Counted from the first letter of the stretch, positions 1-8,894 are shown. The stretch: DNA of 64,000 nt from Oscillospiraceae bacterium (GCA_902778665.1 CACYYN010000033.1:16698-80697); one strand, 5' to 3'. The notes: generated by a model not told the origin, from the sequence alone. Made by a program: numbers and translations.

Positions 1-257
1 AATTACCCCCAGAGAAGACAATTTATCCGTAAGCGTCAAACAAGTGGGCGGGTTTCAGGGCCGGAGCAGAAGGAGTATATTTTCCAGTAAATAAAGGCAA
101 CCGGCCCGATCCGTCAGCTCCGTCAACCTCTGACCCTGCAATAAAGGCAGACAGTGCAGCATGAATATCAAAGTCCTTCAAGAGAAACCCGTAAGGGCTT
201 TTCAATGAGACCCGCCCTGCCGTAAGGAAAAAGGAATATAAACAGATCAAATCGCTC
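1..257. other. Left flank, no convincing gene
   Basis: This stretch precedes the hsd promoter. The minus strand has an open frame of 75 codons (250 to 23) but its only start is TTG, it has no internal methionine and no clear ribosome binding site, so I do not call it a gene. The word CCGTAAGG occurs twice (about 189 and 220). Nothing else is recognisable. Confidence 0.4.
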
Positions 258-286
258 TTGAAAAGCCAAACTCTATCCTATATAAT
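258..286 (+). promoter_or_regulatory. Promoter of the hsdRMS operon
   Basis: TTGAAA (258-263) and TATAAT (281-286) are separated by exactly 17 bases, a near-consensus vegetative sigma promoter. It lies 46 bases before the hsdR start, and no other promoter of this quality is seen before the end of hsdS. Confidence 0.75.
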
Positions 287-331
287 GATATGATGTGTTA
301 ACATAATCTTATCTTGAGGGGACGAGGTTTT

Positions 332-2674
332 ATGATTCTGGATAAGAAGAAAATGAGCGAAGAGGATATCAAGCTTCAATATATTACACCGGCAATCACA
401 TCGAAGTGGCAAATACAGAAAATCACCATGGAGACACAGCTCACAGATGGCAAGATCAACCTGAAGGGCAATATTGTCTTCCGTGAGAAGCCGAAACGGG
501 CTGATTATGTGCTTTATCTGAATGCCAACAACCCGATTGCGATTATTGAGGCCAAAGATAACAATCATTCAGTATCCTATGGTCTTCAGCAGGCCATGGC
601 TTATGCCCAGATGCTGGATCTTCCCTTTGCATTCAGCTCGAACGGGGACGGATTTGCTGAGCACGACTTTCTCACCGGGAAAGAGCGTGAGTTTGGATTG
701 GATGAGTTTCCCTCCGAAGCGGAACTGATTGCCCGCTATAAGGCAGAGAGGAACGGAGGAGCCGGAATCACTCCTTCACAGCAGACTCTTCTGGATCAGC
801 CCTACTATTCCAGCCAGAACACCTATCCGCCCCGTTATTATCAGCGTATTGCCATCAACCGGACGCTTGATGCCATTGCCCAGGGTCAGAACCGGCTTCT
901 CCTTGTCATGGCGACCGGCACAGGCAAAACCTATACCGCTTTCCAGATCGTATATCGCCTGCTGAAAAGCGGAATGAAGAGGAAGGTTCTTTATCTCGCT
1001 GACAGAAACATTCTGGTGGATCAATCCATCCAGCAGGATTTTGCTCCCCTGGAGAAAGTAATCCATAAAATCAACGTCTCAAAAGACGATAAAAGCACAA
1101 TCACCTCTCATGAGGTCTACTTTTCTCTTTATCAGCAGCTTGTGGGCGATGATGAGCAGGAGCATTTTTCGGAGCTGTTCACACCGGACTTCTTTGACCT
1201 GATCATTGTGGATGAGTGTCACAGGGGGTCCGCTAAAGAAGAAAGCCGCTGGCGCAGAATACTGGAGTATTTCAGTTCTGCAACACAGATCGGTATGACA
1301 GCCACCCCGAAAGAGACAAAGTATGTCTCCAACATCAACTATTTCGGTGACCCGATATACAGCTACAGCCTGAAAGACGGAATTGATGACGGATTTCTGG
1401 CGCCTTTCAAAGTGATCAATATCACGCTGGACATTGCAGACGGCTGGCGCCCGAGGAAAGGACAGCTGGATAAGTTTGGCAATCCCATTGAAGACAGGGT
1501 CTATACCAACAGCGATTATGACTATAATATTGTCCTGGAGGACAGAATCTATCAGGTAGCTTCAGAGATCACCCGGTATTTGAAGTCAACAGACCGAATG
1601 GCGAAAACCATTGTTTTCTGTGCTACGGAAGAAGCCGCTGAACGGATGCGGATTGCACTTGTCAACCTGAACGCTGACATGGTGAAAAAGAACCCTGACT
1701 ATGTGGTGCGTATCACCGGAAGCGATATTTACGGCAAGAGCAAGCTGGATTATTTCATTTCGGTCTCTGCGGCCTATCCGGTTATTGCCACGACTTCCAA
1801 GCTACTGTCCACCGGTGCTGATTGCAAAATGACCAAGCTGATCGTGCTTGATGAGATGATCGGCTCCATGACTGAATTCAAGCAGATTATTGGGCGAGGA
1901 ACCCGCCTGCGTGAAAAAGAAGGAAAAACACACTTCGTGGTCATGGACTTCCGAAATGTCACCCGCCTTTTCGCCGACCCTGATTGGGATGGCCCGGTCC
2001 AGATCGTTCCGGGGTTCAATCCCGATCCGGAAAAGCCGGACCCCAACAACCCTCCTCCTGGTCCGGATGATACACCGCCGCTTCCTCCGAAGCCCCCGAA
2101 ACCCGTTGTGAACAGAGACGGGTGCAGAGTTGAGATTATTCACAAAACAGTCTCTGTATATGATGCGGACGGGAAGCTCCTGCGCCATGAGAGCATTGTG
2201 GACTATACAAAAGAAAATATCGTCGGTGAATATGCTTCCCTGGATAACTTCATTCTGGAGTGGCGGAAAGACCCGAAAAAAGAACGCATTCGTGATATGC
2301 TTCTGGAACGTGGCATTGACCTTGAGATGATGAAGGCGGATCAGAACATGCGGGATGTGGACGATTTCGACTTTATCTGCCATGTCGCCTATGACAAGAA
2401 ACCGCTCACCAGATGGGAGCGTGCAAACAACGTGAAGAAGCGTGACTTTATCAGCAAATATAACGGTGTTGCACGTGAGATTATAGAGGCTCTGCTGGAT
2501 CGATACATGAACACCGGCATCTACGAAATAGAAAAGACCGAGATACTGAAGCTGGACCCGTTCCTCAAATACGGCAAGCCCTCCAAAATTTCCTCCTATT
2601 TCGGTGGAAAAGAGGGTTATCTCAAAGCCGTCCAGGAACTGGAAGACGCAATTTATATGGATGAGGTAGGATAA
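332..2674 (+). CDS. hsdR: Type I restriction enzyme R subunit (HsdR)
   Basis: Motor and nuclease subunit of a type I restriction-modification complex: it translocates and cuts unmethylated DNA using ATP. The 780-residue protein has an N-terminal PD-(D/E)xK-type nuclease (RADY near residue 59, IIEAK near 75, then QQAMAYA), then superfamily 2 helicase lobes with Walker A ATGTGKT near residue 197 and the DEAH-like box DECHRG near 298, and QIIGRGTRLR (motif VI) near 520. A proline-rich linker (about residues 560-595) leads to a C-terminal EcoEI-type domain. It is shorter than EcoKI HsdR, as in the EcoEI-like branch. I chose ATG 332, preceded by GAGGGGACGAGG, over the upstream TTG at 314. hsdM follows after 5 bases. 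Confidence 0.95.
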   Translation: MILDKKKMSEEDIKLQYITPAITSKWQIQKITMETQLTDGKINLKGNIVFREKPKRADYVLYLNANNPIAIIEAKDNNHSVSYGLQQAMAYAQMLDLPFAFSSNGDGFAEHDFLTGKEREFGLDEFPSEAELIARYKAERNGGAGITPSQQTLLDQPYYSSQNTYPPRYYQRIAINRTLDAIAQGQNRLLLVMATGTGKTYTAFQIVYRLLKSGMKRKVLYLADRNILVDQSIQQDFAPLEKVIHKINVSKDDKSTITSHEVYFSLYQQLVGDDEQEHFSELFTPDFFDLIIVDECHRGSAKEESRWRRILEYFSSATQIGMTATPKETKYVSNINYFGDPIYSYSLKDGIDDGFLAPFKVINITLDIADGWRPRKGQLDKFGNPIEDRVYTNSDYDYNIVLEDRIYQVASEITRYLKSTDRMAKTIVFCATEEAAERMRIALVNLNADMVKKNPDYVVRITGSDIYGKSKLDYFISVSAAYPVIATTSKLLSTGADCKMTKLIVLDEMIGSMTEFKQIIGRGTRLREKEGKTHFVVMDFRNVTRLFADPDWDGPVQIVPGFNPDPEKPDPNNPPPGPDDTPPLPPKPPKPVVNRDGCRVEIIHKTVSVYDADGKLLRHESIVDYTKENIVGEYASLDNFILEWRKDPKKERIRDMLLERGIDLEMMKADQNMRDVDDFDFICHVAYDKKPLTRWERANNVKKRDFISKYNGVAREIIEALLDRYMNTGIYEIEKTEILKLDPFLKYGKPSKISSYFGGKEGYLKAVQELEDAIYMDEVG

Positions 2675-2679
2675 TAAAA

Positions 2680-4158
2680 ATGGCAAATCTTTCCGGTTTT
2701 GTTAAAAGACTCCGGGATATCATGCGCAATGACGCCGGCATCAACGGAGATGCACAGCGTATTGAGCAGATCGCCTGGATGCTCTTTCTGAAAGTATATG
2801 ATGCGAAGGAGCAGGATTGGGAATGGGACGATGAAAACTATGTCTCCATTATCCCCGCTGAATGCCGCTGGGCTAACTGGGCTCACGATGATCACTCAGG
2901 GAAAGCCATGACCGGCGACACTCTCCTCGACTTTGTGAATAACACGCTGTTCCCCACGCTGAAAAAGCTGCCGGTGGATGCTTCAACCCCTGTTAAAAAG
3001 GCGATTGTTCAGACCACCTTTGCGGATGCAAACAACTATATGAAAGACGGTGTTCTTCTCCGCCAGGTAATCAACGTGATTGATGAACTGGATCTCAGCG
3101 ATTATGAGGAGAGCCATGCTTTCGGCGAGATCTATGAATCCATCCTGAAAGAACTGCAGAGCGCAGGCTCGGCAGGTGAATTTTATACGCCCCGTGCCGT
3201 AACGGATTTCATGGCACAGCGGATTGACCCGAAAATCGGTGAGCATATGGCAGACTTTGCCTGCGGCACCGGAGGCTTTCTCACATCCTGGCTGAAAGAG
3301 CTGAAGAAAAAAGTGAATACCACAGAGGATGAAAGCGCCTACAGTCATTCGATCTACGGCATCGAGAAGAAGCAGTTTCCATACATGTTGTGTATCACAA
3401 ATATGTTGCTCCACGACCTGGACGTCCCTCAGGTTTTCCACGACAATTCTCTTCTGCGGGATGTGCTGGATTATACAAAGGACGACCAGTTTGATGTTGT
3501 GCTGATGAATCCTCCCTACGGTGGAAGCGAGAAAGCAGAGGTAAAAAATCACTTCCCTGCTGACCTTGCCAGCAGCGAGACGGCTGATCTTTTCATGTCT
3601 GTCATCATGTACCGGCTGAAAGAGAACGGACGTGCTGCAGTGATTCTCCCCGACGGTTTCCTCTTCGGCACTGACAACGCCAAAATCAACATCAAGAAAA
3701 AGCTGCTGTCAGAATTCAACCTCCACACCGTCATCCGCATGCCGGGCAGTGTCTTCTCCCCCTATACTTCCATCACAACCAATATTCTGTTCTTCGACCG
3801 TACCGGACCCACGACCGAAACATGGTTTTATCGTCTTGATATGCCGGAGGGCTATAAGCACTTCAGCAAAACCAAGCCTATGAAGCTGGAACATTTCGAC
3901 CCTGTTGTGGAATGGTGGAATGACCGTAAGCCTTTGAATGTTGACGGGTATGACAAGGCAAGATGTTTCTCTGTGGAAGAGCTCTCTGACGAGCTGGGCT
4001 ACAATCTGGATCAGTGCGGCTTCCCGCATGAGGAGGAAGAAATCCTCGCTCCCCTGGACCTGATCCAACGGTATCAGGAGGAACGTGCCTCCCTGAATGC
4101 TGAAATCGACAGGGTTCTCGCCGAGATCACCGAAAAACTCGGGGGTATAAAACTATGA
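2680..4158 (+). CDS. hsdM: Type I restriction-modification DNA methyltransferase (HsdM)
   Basis: Modification subunit (492 residues) that transfers a methyl group from S-adenosylmethionine to the N6 of adenine in the target site. An N-terminal helical HsdM_N domain (about residues 5-135) is followed by the N6-adenine methyltransferase fold: motif I FACGTGGF near residue 195 binds AdoMet, and the catalytic motif IV NPPYGG lies near 276. The start has a GAGGTAGG ribosome binding site inside the end of hsdR. The stop codon overlaps the hsdS start (ATGA), typical of translational coupling of M and S. All key motifs are intact, so the methylase should be active. Confidence 0.96.
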   Translation: MANLSGFVKRLRDIMRNDAGINGDAQRIEQIAWMLFLKVYDAKEQDWEWDDENYVSIIPAECRWANWAHDDHSGKAMTGDTLLDFVNNTLFPTLKKLPVDASTPVKKAIVQTTFADANNYMKDGVLLRQVINVIDELDLSDYEESHAFGEIYESILKELQSAGSAGEFYTPRAVTDFMAQRIDPKIGEHMADFACGTGGFLTSWLKELKKKVNTTEDESAYSHSIYGIEKKQFPYMLCITNMLLHDLDVPQVFHDNSLLRDVLDYTKDDQFDVVLMNPPYGGSEKAEVKNHFPADLASSETADLFMSVIMYRLKENGRAAVILPDGFLFGTDNAKINIKKKLLSEFNLHTVIRMPGSVFSPYTSITTNILFFDRTGPTTETWFYRLDMPEGYKHFSKTKPMKLEHFDPVVEWWNDRKPLNVDGYDKARCFSVEELSDELGYNLDQCGFPHEEEEILAPLDLIQRYQEERASLNAEIDRVLAEITEKLGGIKL

Positions 4159-5609
4159 CCCCTCAGGAACTGAAAAACAGCATCCTGCAGCTTGCCATTC
4201 AGGGCAAGCTTGTTGAACAGCGCCCTGAAGAAGGCACCGGAGAGGAGCTTTATAAACAGATCCAGGCTGAGAAACAGGCTCTTATCAAAGCAGGAAAGAT
4301 CAAAAAAGAAAAGCCTCTGCCGGAAATTACAGAGGATGAAATTCCCTTTGAAATCCCGGAGAGCTGGAAATGGGTCCGATGGGGTGATTTGTCTGAATCT
4401 ATTCAGTATGGTTATAATGCCCCTGCACAAGAAACGGGCCGCATTAAAATGGTGAGAATCAGCGATATTCAAAATGACCACGTAATTTGGGAGACGGTTC
4501 CGTATTGTGAAATATCTGAGCAAGATATCGCCTCATATTTGCTGTATCCTAATGACATTCTTTTTGCTCGAACAGGTGGAACAGTTGGAAAGTCATATCT
4601 TGTAAGAGAGGTACCGGAAGCGTCAATTTATGCCGGCTACTTAATCCGAACACGATATAGTTCTCTCCTGTGTCCTGATTTTTTAAAGCGCTTTATGGAA
4701 AGCCAGCTATATTGGGATCAGCTTCATGAAGGTACTATAGCAACTGCACAACCAAACTGCAATGGTAAAACGCTTTCAAAAATGATCTTGCCGCTTCCCC
4801 CCCTGGCAGAGCAAAATCGCATTGTCGCCAAAATTGAAGATCTGCTGCCACTGATTGATCGCTACGAAAAGGCATGGAGCCGACTGGAAGAGTTCAACAA
4901 GCGTTTCCCTGGGGATATGCAAAAGTCTATCCTGCAGATGGCCATTCAGGGCAAGCTTGTGGAGCAACGCCCCGAGGAAGGCACAGGAGAGGAACTGTAT
5001 CAGCAGATTCAGGCTGAAAAGCAGGCTCTTATCAAAGCCGGAAAGATCAAAAAAGAAAAGCCCCTGCCGGAGATTACAGAGGATGAAATTCCTTATGAAA
5101 TTCCGGAGAGCTGGAAGTGGGTGAGACTCTGTCAGGTTGGTTATACGCAGACAGGTAATACTCCATCAAAATCTCATCCGGAATACCTTGGGAATTACAT
5201 CCCATTTATTACACCAGGTGATATTGTATATGGTAGAATCTATTATGATAACCAAGCACTCTCTCCTTCGGGAAAAGATGTAGCTCGAGTTTGTCCACGA
5301 GGAACCATATTGCAAGTTTGCATTGGTGGTTCTATTGGGAAAGCAGGAATAGTTGAAATGGAGGTCTCTTTCAACCAGCAAATCAATGCTATTACCGCCA
5401 TTCTTTGTAGTAATGAATATCTTTTTTCAGTTTTGACATCTTCGTACTTTATAAAAAGTATGAAGGATAGTGCTGGGGGAACAGCTACCCCGATAATCAA
5501 CCGGGGACTTTGGGATTCATTGTTAATTCCCCTTCCTCCTCTCAATGAGCAAAAGCGCATCGTCGCCCGGTTGGAAGAACTCTTGCCTCTGTGTGAGAAA
5601 TTGAAGTAG
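4155..5609 (+). CDS. hsdS: Type I restriction-modification specificity subunit (HsdS)
   Basis: DNA-recognition subunit (484 residues). It consists of two target recognition domains, each preceded by an almost identical conserved block of about 66 residues (residues ~9-75 and ~258-324) containing AIQGKLVEQRPEEGTGEELY and ESWKWVR. Each TRD ends in the PLPPL.EQ.RIVAxxE.LLPL signature (about 215 and 465), the start of the spacer helices. The TRDs are visibly more AT-rich than hsdR, hsdM and the conserved blocks, which fits replacement of recognition domains by recombination. Two different TRDs imply a bipartite asymmetric target, which cannot be read from the sequence. The gene overlaps hsdM by 4 bases. 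Confidence 0.95.
   Translation: MTPQELKNSILQLAIQGKLVEQRPEEGTGEELYKQIQAEKQALIKAGKIKKEKPLPEITEDEIPFEIPESWKWVRWGDLSESIQYGYNAPAQETGRIKMVRISDIQNDHVIWETVPYCEISEQDIASYLLYPNDILFARTGGTVGKSYLVREVPEASIYAGYLIRTRYSSLLCPDFLKRFMESQLYWDQLHEGTIATAQPNCNGKTLSKMILPLPPLAEQNRIVAKIEDLLPLIDRYEKAWSRLEEFNKRFPGDMQKSILQMAIQGKLVEQRPEEGTGEELYQQIQAEKQALIKAGKIKKEKPLPEITEDEIPYEIPESWKWVRLCQVGYTQTGNTPSKSHPEYLGNYIPFITPGDIVYGRIYYDNQALSPSGKDVARVCPRGTILQVCIGGSIGKAGIVEMEVSFNQQINAITAILCSNEYLFSVLTSSYFIKSMKDSAGGTATPIINRGLWDSLLIPLPPLNEQKRIVARLEELLPLCEKLK
4182..4378 (+). repeat. HsdS conserved block, copy 1 of direct repeat
   Basis: About 197 bases of hsdS that recur 747 bases (249 codons) downstream at 4929-5125 with few substitutions. 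The offset is constant from one end of the block to the other, so there are no indels between the copies. Recombination between them would remove one TRD in frame. Confidence 0.85.
4929..5125 (+). repeat. HsdS conserved block, copy 2 of direct repeat
   Basis: Second copy of the 197-base block at 4182-4378. Differences are mostly at third codon positions (for example AAG/AAA and CTG/CTT changes), so the encoded segment is nearly unchanged. Confidence 0.85.
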
Positions 5610-5712
5610 GCTTTTCATCTGCAATACCTGCTGACCATTTGATCATTATGGGTCATCGCTAAGCTCGGATTTGACAGCAATAAACAGCTTCCCTTAATAA
5701 GGAGATTCGATT

Positions 5713-6141
5713 ATGAAATACTTAAATTTTGGTGGATGGCACTGGTATGCTACCGACAATGCTGAAAAAATTGATCCCGAAAAGGGCGGAAAATGGATGC
5801 ACTTCTTTTCCGATGAGGTATTCGCCAGAATTGCCTGTGAGAGAGCTATTGAAGAAGGTGTCTGCGATAGCTGCAAATGCACCGACACTGCTGCAACAGG
5901 AACGGCAACGGGAGTCATTTGCTTCTATCTGAACGCTGATGATATTGACGGGCATAAACGTGTGATTGAATTCATGCTTCAGAATAATATGATTCAAAAA
6001 ACTAAAAACGGAAAGCTCTATAATATCAGCTTCAAATTTAATTCCCAGACCAGAGCTCATGAATATGGAGACGACTACAAAGGCAAAATAACCCTTGATC
6101 AGTTTGTCGATCTGAAGACCGGAGAATGGATTTACAAGTAA
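5713..6141 (+). CDS. Unknown 142-residue protein downstream of hsdS
   Basis: Start ATG has AAGGAG 8-14 bases upstream. A TTGACA/TAATAA pair with an 18-base spacer (about 5671-5700) could give the gene its own promoter. The protein is soluble, without signal peptide or membrane segment. It carries GGKWMHFF near residue 24, a Cys pair CDSCKC near 52, GVICFYLN near 65 and a late K.N.QT-type stretch. That order (GKWM.F, then gvI.fY, then QT) reminds me of small proteins annotated as 'putative phosphothreonine lyase domain', but this is a pattern recalled, not a tested match. Its position next to hsdS suggests cargo of the restriction island. Function unknown. Confidence 0.7.
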   Translation: MKYLNFGGWHWYATDNAEKIDPEKGGKWMHFFSDEVFARIACERAIEEGVCDSCKCTDTAATGTATGVICFYLNADDIDGHKRVIEFMLQNNMIQKTKNGKLYNISFKFNSQTRAHEYGDDYKGKITLDQFVDLKTGEWIYK

Positions 6142-6167
6142 TTGATTTATAAATGCGGAGACATAGA

Positions 6168-6641
6168 ATGATAAAATTTATTGACGAAGAAAAAGGCTAC
6201 AGATTTATCAGCTCCTTAACCGGGAAGGAATATGCCATTCTTGATTTGGTCAATCTCGGCGGTACAGGTTCTTCCGGGCTGATAGCTATTGCTGATCCGA
6301 AAAACGAGAAGAGAGATGGTGGCCCTGAAATCCTCGGTTATCTGACCAGCAACTACACCAGCAAAGACGATGACAGCTTTCTTGATGATCTCGACCATTT
6401 CTTTTCAAGTTATATAGAAAGCATTGAAAAGGAACAAAGTTCATCAGAGGACGTCGGTCCAGCCGATAACATTGTCAATTTTAGAGACATTGAAAAGCAA
6501 ACGGATGAGCCCATGTACGACTGGTATTGTTATGATGCAGATACCGGGAAAATGATGAGCGTTTATGGCGCTGATGCCGAGAATGCAGCAAATCTGGCAA
6601 ATCATTTAAAGAAGTGGATGATGAAAAACATGTATTTGTAA
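6168..6641 (+). CDS. Unknown acidic 157-residue protein
   Basis: I chose ATG 6168 because GCGGAGAC precedes it at good spacing; an in-frame ATG at 6153 lies inside that binding site. The protein is acidic, with an Asp/Ser-rich centre (around residues 75-105) and a C-terminal segment DWYCYDADTGKMMSVYGAD followed by a short amphipathic helix. No signal peptide, membrane segment or catalytic motif is seen. It follows the previous gene by 26 bases, so both are probably co-transcribed cargo of the restriction island. I do not recognise a family. Confidence 0.65.
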   Translation: MIKFIDEEKGYRFISSLTGKEYAILDLVNLGGTGSSGLIAIADPKNEKRDGGPEILGYLTSNYTSKDDDSFLDDLDHFFSSYIESIEKEQSSSEDVGPADNIVNFRDIEKQTDEPMYDWYCYDADTGKMMSVYGADAENAANLANHLKKWMMKNMYL

Positions 6642-6980
6642 GAAGGTTCAAATACGAATAATACGTCGTTGTACAGAGTATTTCCTGCCAAGCGGCCATC
6701 CTGTGACGGAGACTTAAAGGTGATTACTAACTATGAATGAAACAAAGATATTTTCCTCCCCTGCTATAGCCGGGACAATACTTGTATAAAATGTCTCGGA
6801 TAATAAAGAGCTTGCAGTATTGCACGGATAAAAATTGTATTAGAATTTGGAATGAGAATTTATTAGACCAAGATCTAATAGATAATATTTTATCATCTGA
6901 CAAAGAGAGCATTGTCCTGGACAAAGCCCTCACCATAATAGAAACTGACTGACGCCATCATTTTATTAGGAGGCTATTAT
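6642..6980. other. Intergenic region with only tiny open frames
   Basis: No gene of normal length is visible. The plus strand holds an 18-codon frame from ATG 6733 that ends at TAA 6789, followed by a 53-codon frame 6791-6952 described separately. The A+T content is higher than in the flanking genes. These short frames may be debris of a decayed gene. Confidence 0.4.
6791..6952 (+). CDS. Possible 53-residue small protein
   Basis: An open frame from ATG 6791 to TGA 6952. The encoded peptide is plausible as a helical protein (IIKSLQYCTDKN early, then NENLLDQDLIDNIL and KALTIIETD at the end). There is no good ribosome binding site before the ATG, and the frame is closed upstream by TAG at 6767. 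It may be the remaining C-terminus of a lost gene. No family recognised. Confidence 0.25.
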   Translation: MSRIIKSLQYCTDKNCIRIWNENLLDQDLIDNILSSDKESIVLDKALTIIETD

Positions 6981-7970
6981 ATGACAAGCAAAAGAGTATT
7001 AATACTGATTGTATACACTCTTGTTCTGTCCACTTTCTTGGCGTGTTTTTCCGCATACGCAGAAGAGTCAGTGCCGGTTATAACAAAAAATCCCACCAGT
7101 GAGGCGATTGCCATCGGTGGGAAGACATGGTTTATTGCCCATGCTGACAATGCGACGGGCATGACATGGGAACTGGTGGATGCGAACGGGAATATCTATT
7201 CTCTTGCCGATGCAATGGCAATTCATCCAGGGCTGAAGCTGGAAGCTCTTGAAGGTGACACGATTGCCGTGAGCAATGTACCGCTTTCATTGAACGGATG
7301 GGGTGTACAGGCCACATTTTACGGCCAGGGCGGAGCTGTGTCCACCCCTCCTGCCTATATCTATGTGGGAGATTTTCTGACTGCTTATGGAAGTGTCATT
7401 AATAAATATCGTACTGCATTGTCAAACGTTTTGAATGGTAATGGGTCGGCATTTGATTATGGTGTAAGTGAATGGGTCAACTCAGCAGAGCACGTTGGAT
7501 ATGCTCTAAAAGATATCGATAAAAATGGTATACCTGAGCTGATAATAGGTGGAATCAATACGCAGGAGTATTATGTCGGCTCTGTTATATTCGAAATCTT
7601 CACGCTCTCAAATAATTTGCCTGTTTCAGTCGCAACAAGCCATGAAAGACATTGGTTTTATCTCTTGACTGATAACCGTCTGTATTATGAAGCTTTTGGT
7701 GGCGCCGGGCATACATATTATGAAACATATCAGTTGGTTAATGACCACATAGAGTTTCTGGAAGGATTTTATAGTACATCCTTTGATAACAACGGCAATG
7801 TTGCTTACAGGTTAGACCATACATTACTATGGAATGGCGCGACCAGCGATTACCCTCAACCCAGTGGAAACTATGATAATCCGGATTACTCTATCGTAAT
7901 TGATAATTATGATGATTTAAATGTTTTTAGGGCTGCGAGCTGGATGCCGCAATTAACTCTGATTGCCTGA
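6981..7970 (+). CDS. Secreted protein of unknown function
   Basis: A 329-residue exported protein with an AGGAGG site 7 bases before ATG. Residues 1-27 form a signal peptide (hydrophobic core LILIVYTLVLSTFLACF, cleavage near AYA-EE). Residues about 30-120 look like an immunoglobulin-type beta domain (VITKNPTSEAIAIGGKTWF, then WELVDANGN). The remainder has the phrase ALKDIDKNGIPELIIGG near 176, a D.D.NG.PELI pattern common in clostridial secreted proteins of unknown role. A wall-anchor motif is absent. It sits just before a decayed SRAP gene at the edge of the accessory block. Function unknown; export is well supported. Confidence 0.8.
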   Translation: MTSKRVLILIVYTLVLSTFLACFSAYAEESVPVITKNPTSEAIAIGGKTWFIAHADNATGMTWELVDANGNIYSLADAMAIHPGLKLEALEGDTIAVSNVPLSLNGWGVQATFYGQGGAVSTPPAYIYVGDFLTAYGSVINKYRTALSNVLNGNGSAFDYGVSEWVNSAEHVGYALKDIDKNGIPELIIGGINTQEYYVGSVIFEIFTLSNNLPVSVATSHERHWFYLLTDNRLYYEAFGGAGHTYYETYQLVNDHIEFLEGFYSTSFDNNGNVAYRLDHTLLWNGATSDYPQPSGNYDNPDYSIVIDNYDDLNVFRAASWMPQLTLIA

Positions 7971-7976
7971 AAACTT

Positions 7977-8541
7977 ATGTGTACACGATTTTATATTGAC
8001 AACACCATACAACTGGAAAACTACGTTGAGCAGGCGAGGAATACTTTACTTGGACGGGAGATGCAGATATGGCTGCCAAACAACCTGACCGGAATGCGAG
8101 GTGAAATCCGGCCAGTAATGGCGACACCCGTAATTGCATCCAACCGGAGCTTTGAGCGGACGGTATTCCCGATGCAGTGGGGTTATGATCTTGGTGTCCG
8201 CCATCCCCTGCTCATGGTATTTTGAATGGCAGCATGTAAAGCAGCCGAACGGGCAGACTACTACAGGAACAAAATACCGCCTGCAACCGAAAGACGGGAT
8301 GATAACGTGGCTATGCGGTTTATACCGGATGGAAGGCGAGTTCCCACATTTCGTGGTGCTTACACAGCACGCAGCCGAGGATATAGCATTCATTCACGAC
8401 CGAATGCCGCTGATGCTGCCGGAGGAGGCTGTGGATGACTGGATCAACCCGAGGAATAATAATCCGTCTGAGCTGCTGCCGCTGGCTTTAACGGATATGA
8501 ATTTCGAAATCGCCGATAGCGGTGCAAAGGAAGGTCTGTAG
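7977..8541 (+). pseudogene. Decayed SOS-response-associated (SRAP/YedK-type) gene
   Basis: The N-terminal part is in one frame (7977 to about 8210: MCTRFYID, then FPMQWGYDLGVRHPLL) and the C-terminal part in another (about 8205 to 8541: CSWYFEWQH, WLCGLYRMEG, FIHDRMPLMLP). Together they match the order of SRAP proteins, which crosslink abasic sites in single-stranded DNA through Cys2. Between PLL and the YFEWQH motif about 20-25 residues, including the conserved NARSE segment, are missing and the frame shifts. This points to a small internal deletion near 8205-8215. Cys2 remains but the protein cannot be made intact. It starts 6 bases after the secreted protein gene. Confidence 0.8.
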
Positions 8542-8552
8542 GAGGCGCTAAA

Positions 8553-8855
8553 ATGTACTGCAGGAAATGCGGAAAGTTGATACCGGATGACAGCAATTAC
8601 TGTAATTTCTGCGGGAACAAAATCACATTAGACAAAAAAGGAAAAAGAGCAATCTGGCTTCTGGTTCTGTTTATTATTCTCTGCCTGATTGCTTCTTATT
8701 TCCCCATCAGGTACCTCTGGAAGCTGAAATATCCGGCTCCTCTGGATTATGAAAAGCTCTCCCAGTCTGTGGTGAAAATCAACACCTATTCCGGCAAATG
8801 GAAATGCACAGTCTATGGGTTTGAAAACAGCGTAACGAAGAAGGATATCATATAG
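8553..8855 (+). CDS. Zinc-ribbon single-span membrane protein
   Basis: A 100-residue protein with AGGAGG before ATG. Residues 1-24 form a double CxxC zinc ribbon (CRKCGK and CNFCGN), followed by a transmembrane segment at about 33-51 (AIWLLVLFIILCLIASYF). The short outside part has SVVKINTY and ends abruptly at KKDII. Zinc-ribbon plus membrane span is a frequent head for larger proteins with a periplasmic or extracytoplasmic domain, so this may be a truncated remnant. A strong terminator follows after 39 bases. Confidence 0.7.
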   Translation: MYCRKCGKLIPDDSNYCNFCGNKITLDKKGKRAIWLLVLFIILCLIASYFPIRYLWKLKYPAPLDYEKLSQSVVKINTYSGKWKCTVYGFENSVTKKDII

Positions 8856-8894
8856 GGGCTTTATAAACGAGCCTCTTCCCCGTATAAAAGCTCT

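Noticed and set aside
23-250. Possible 75-codon gene at the left edge on the minus strand
   Set aside because: TTG start only, no ribosome binding site and no internal methionine; I could not support it.
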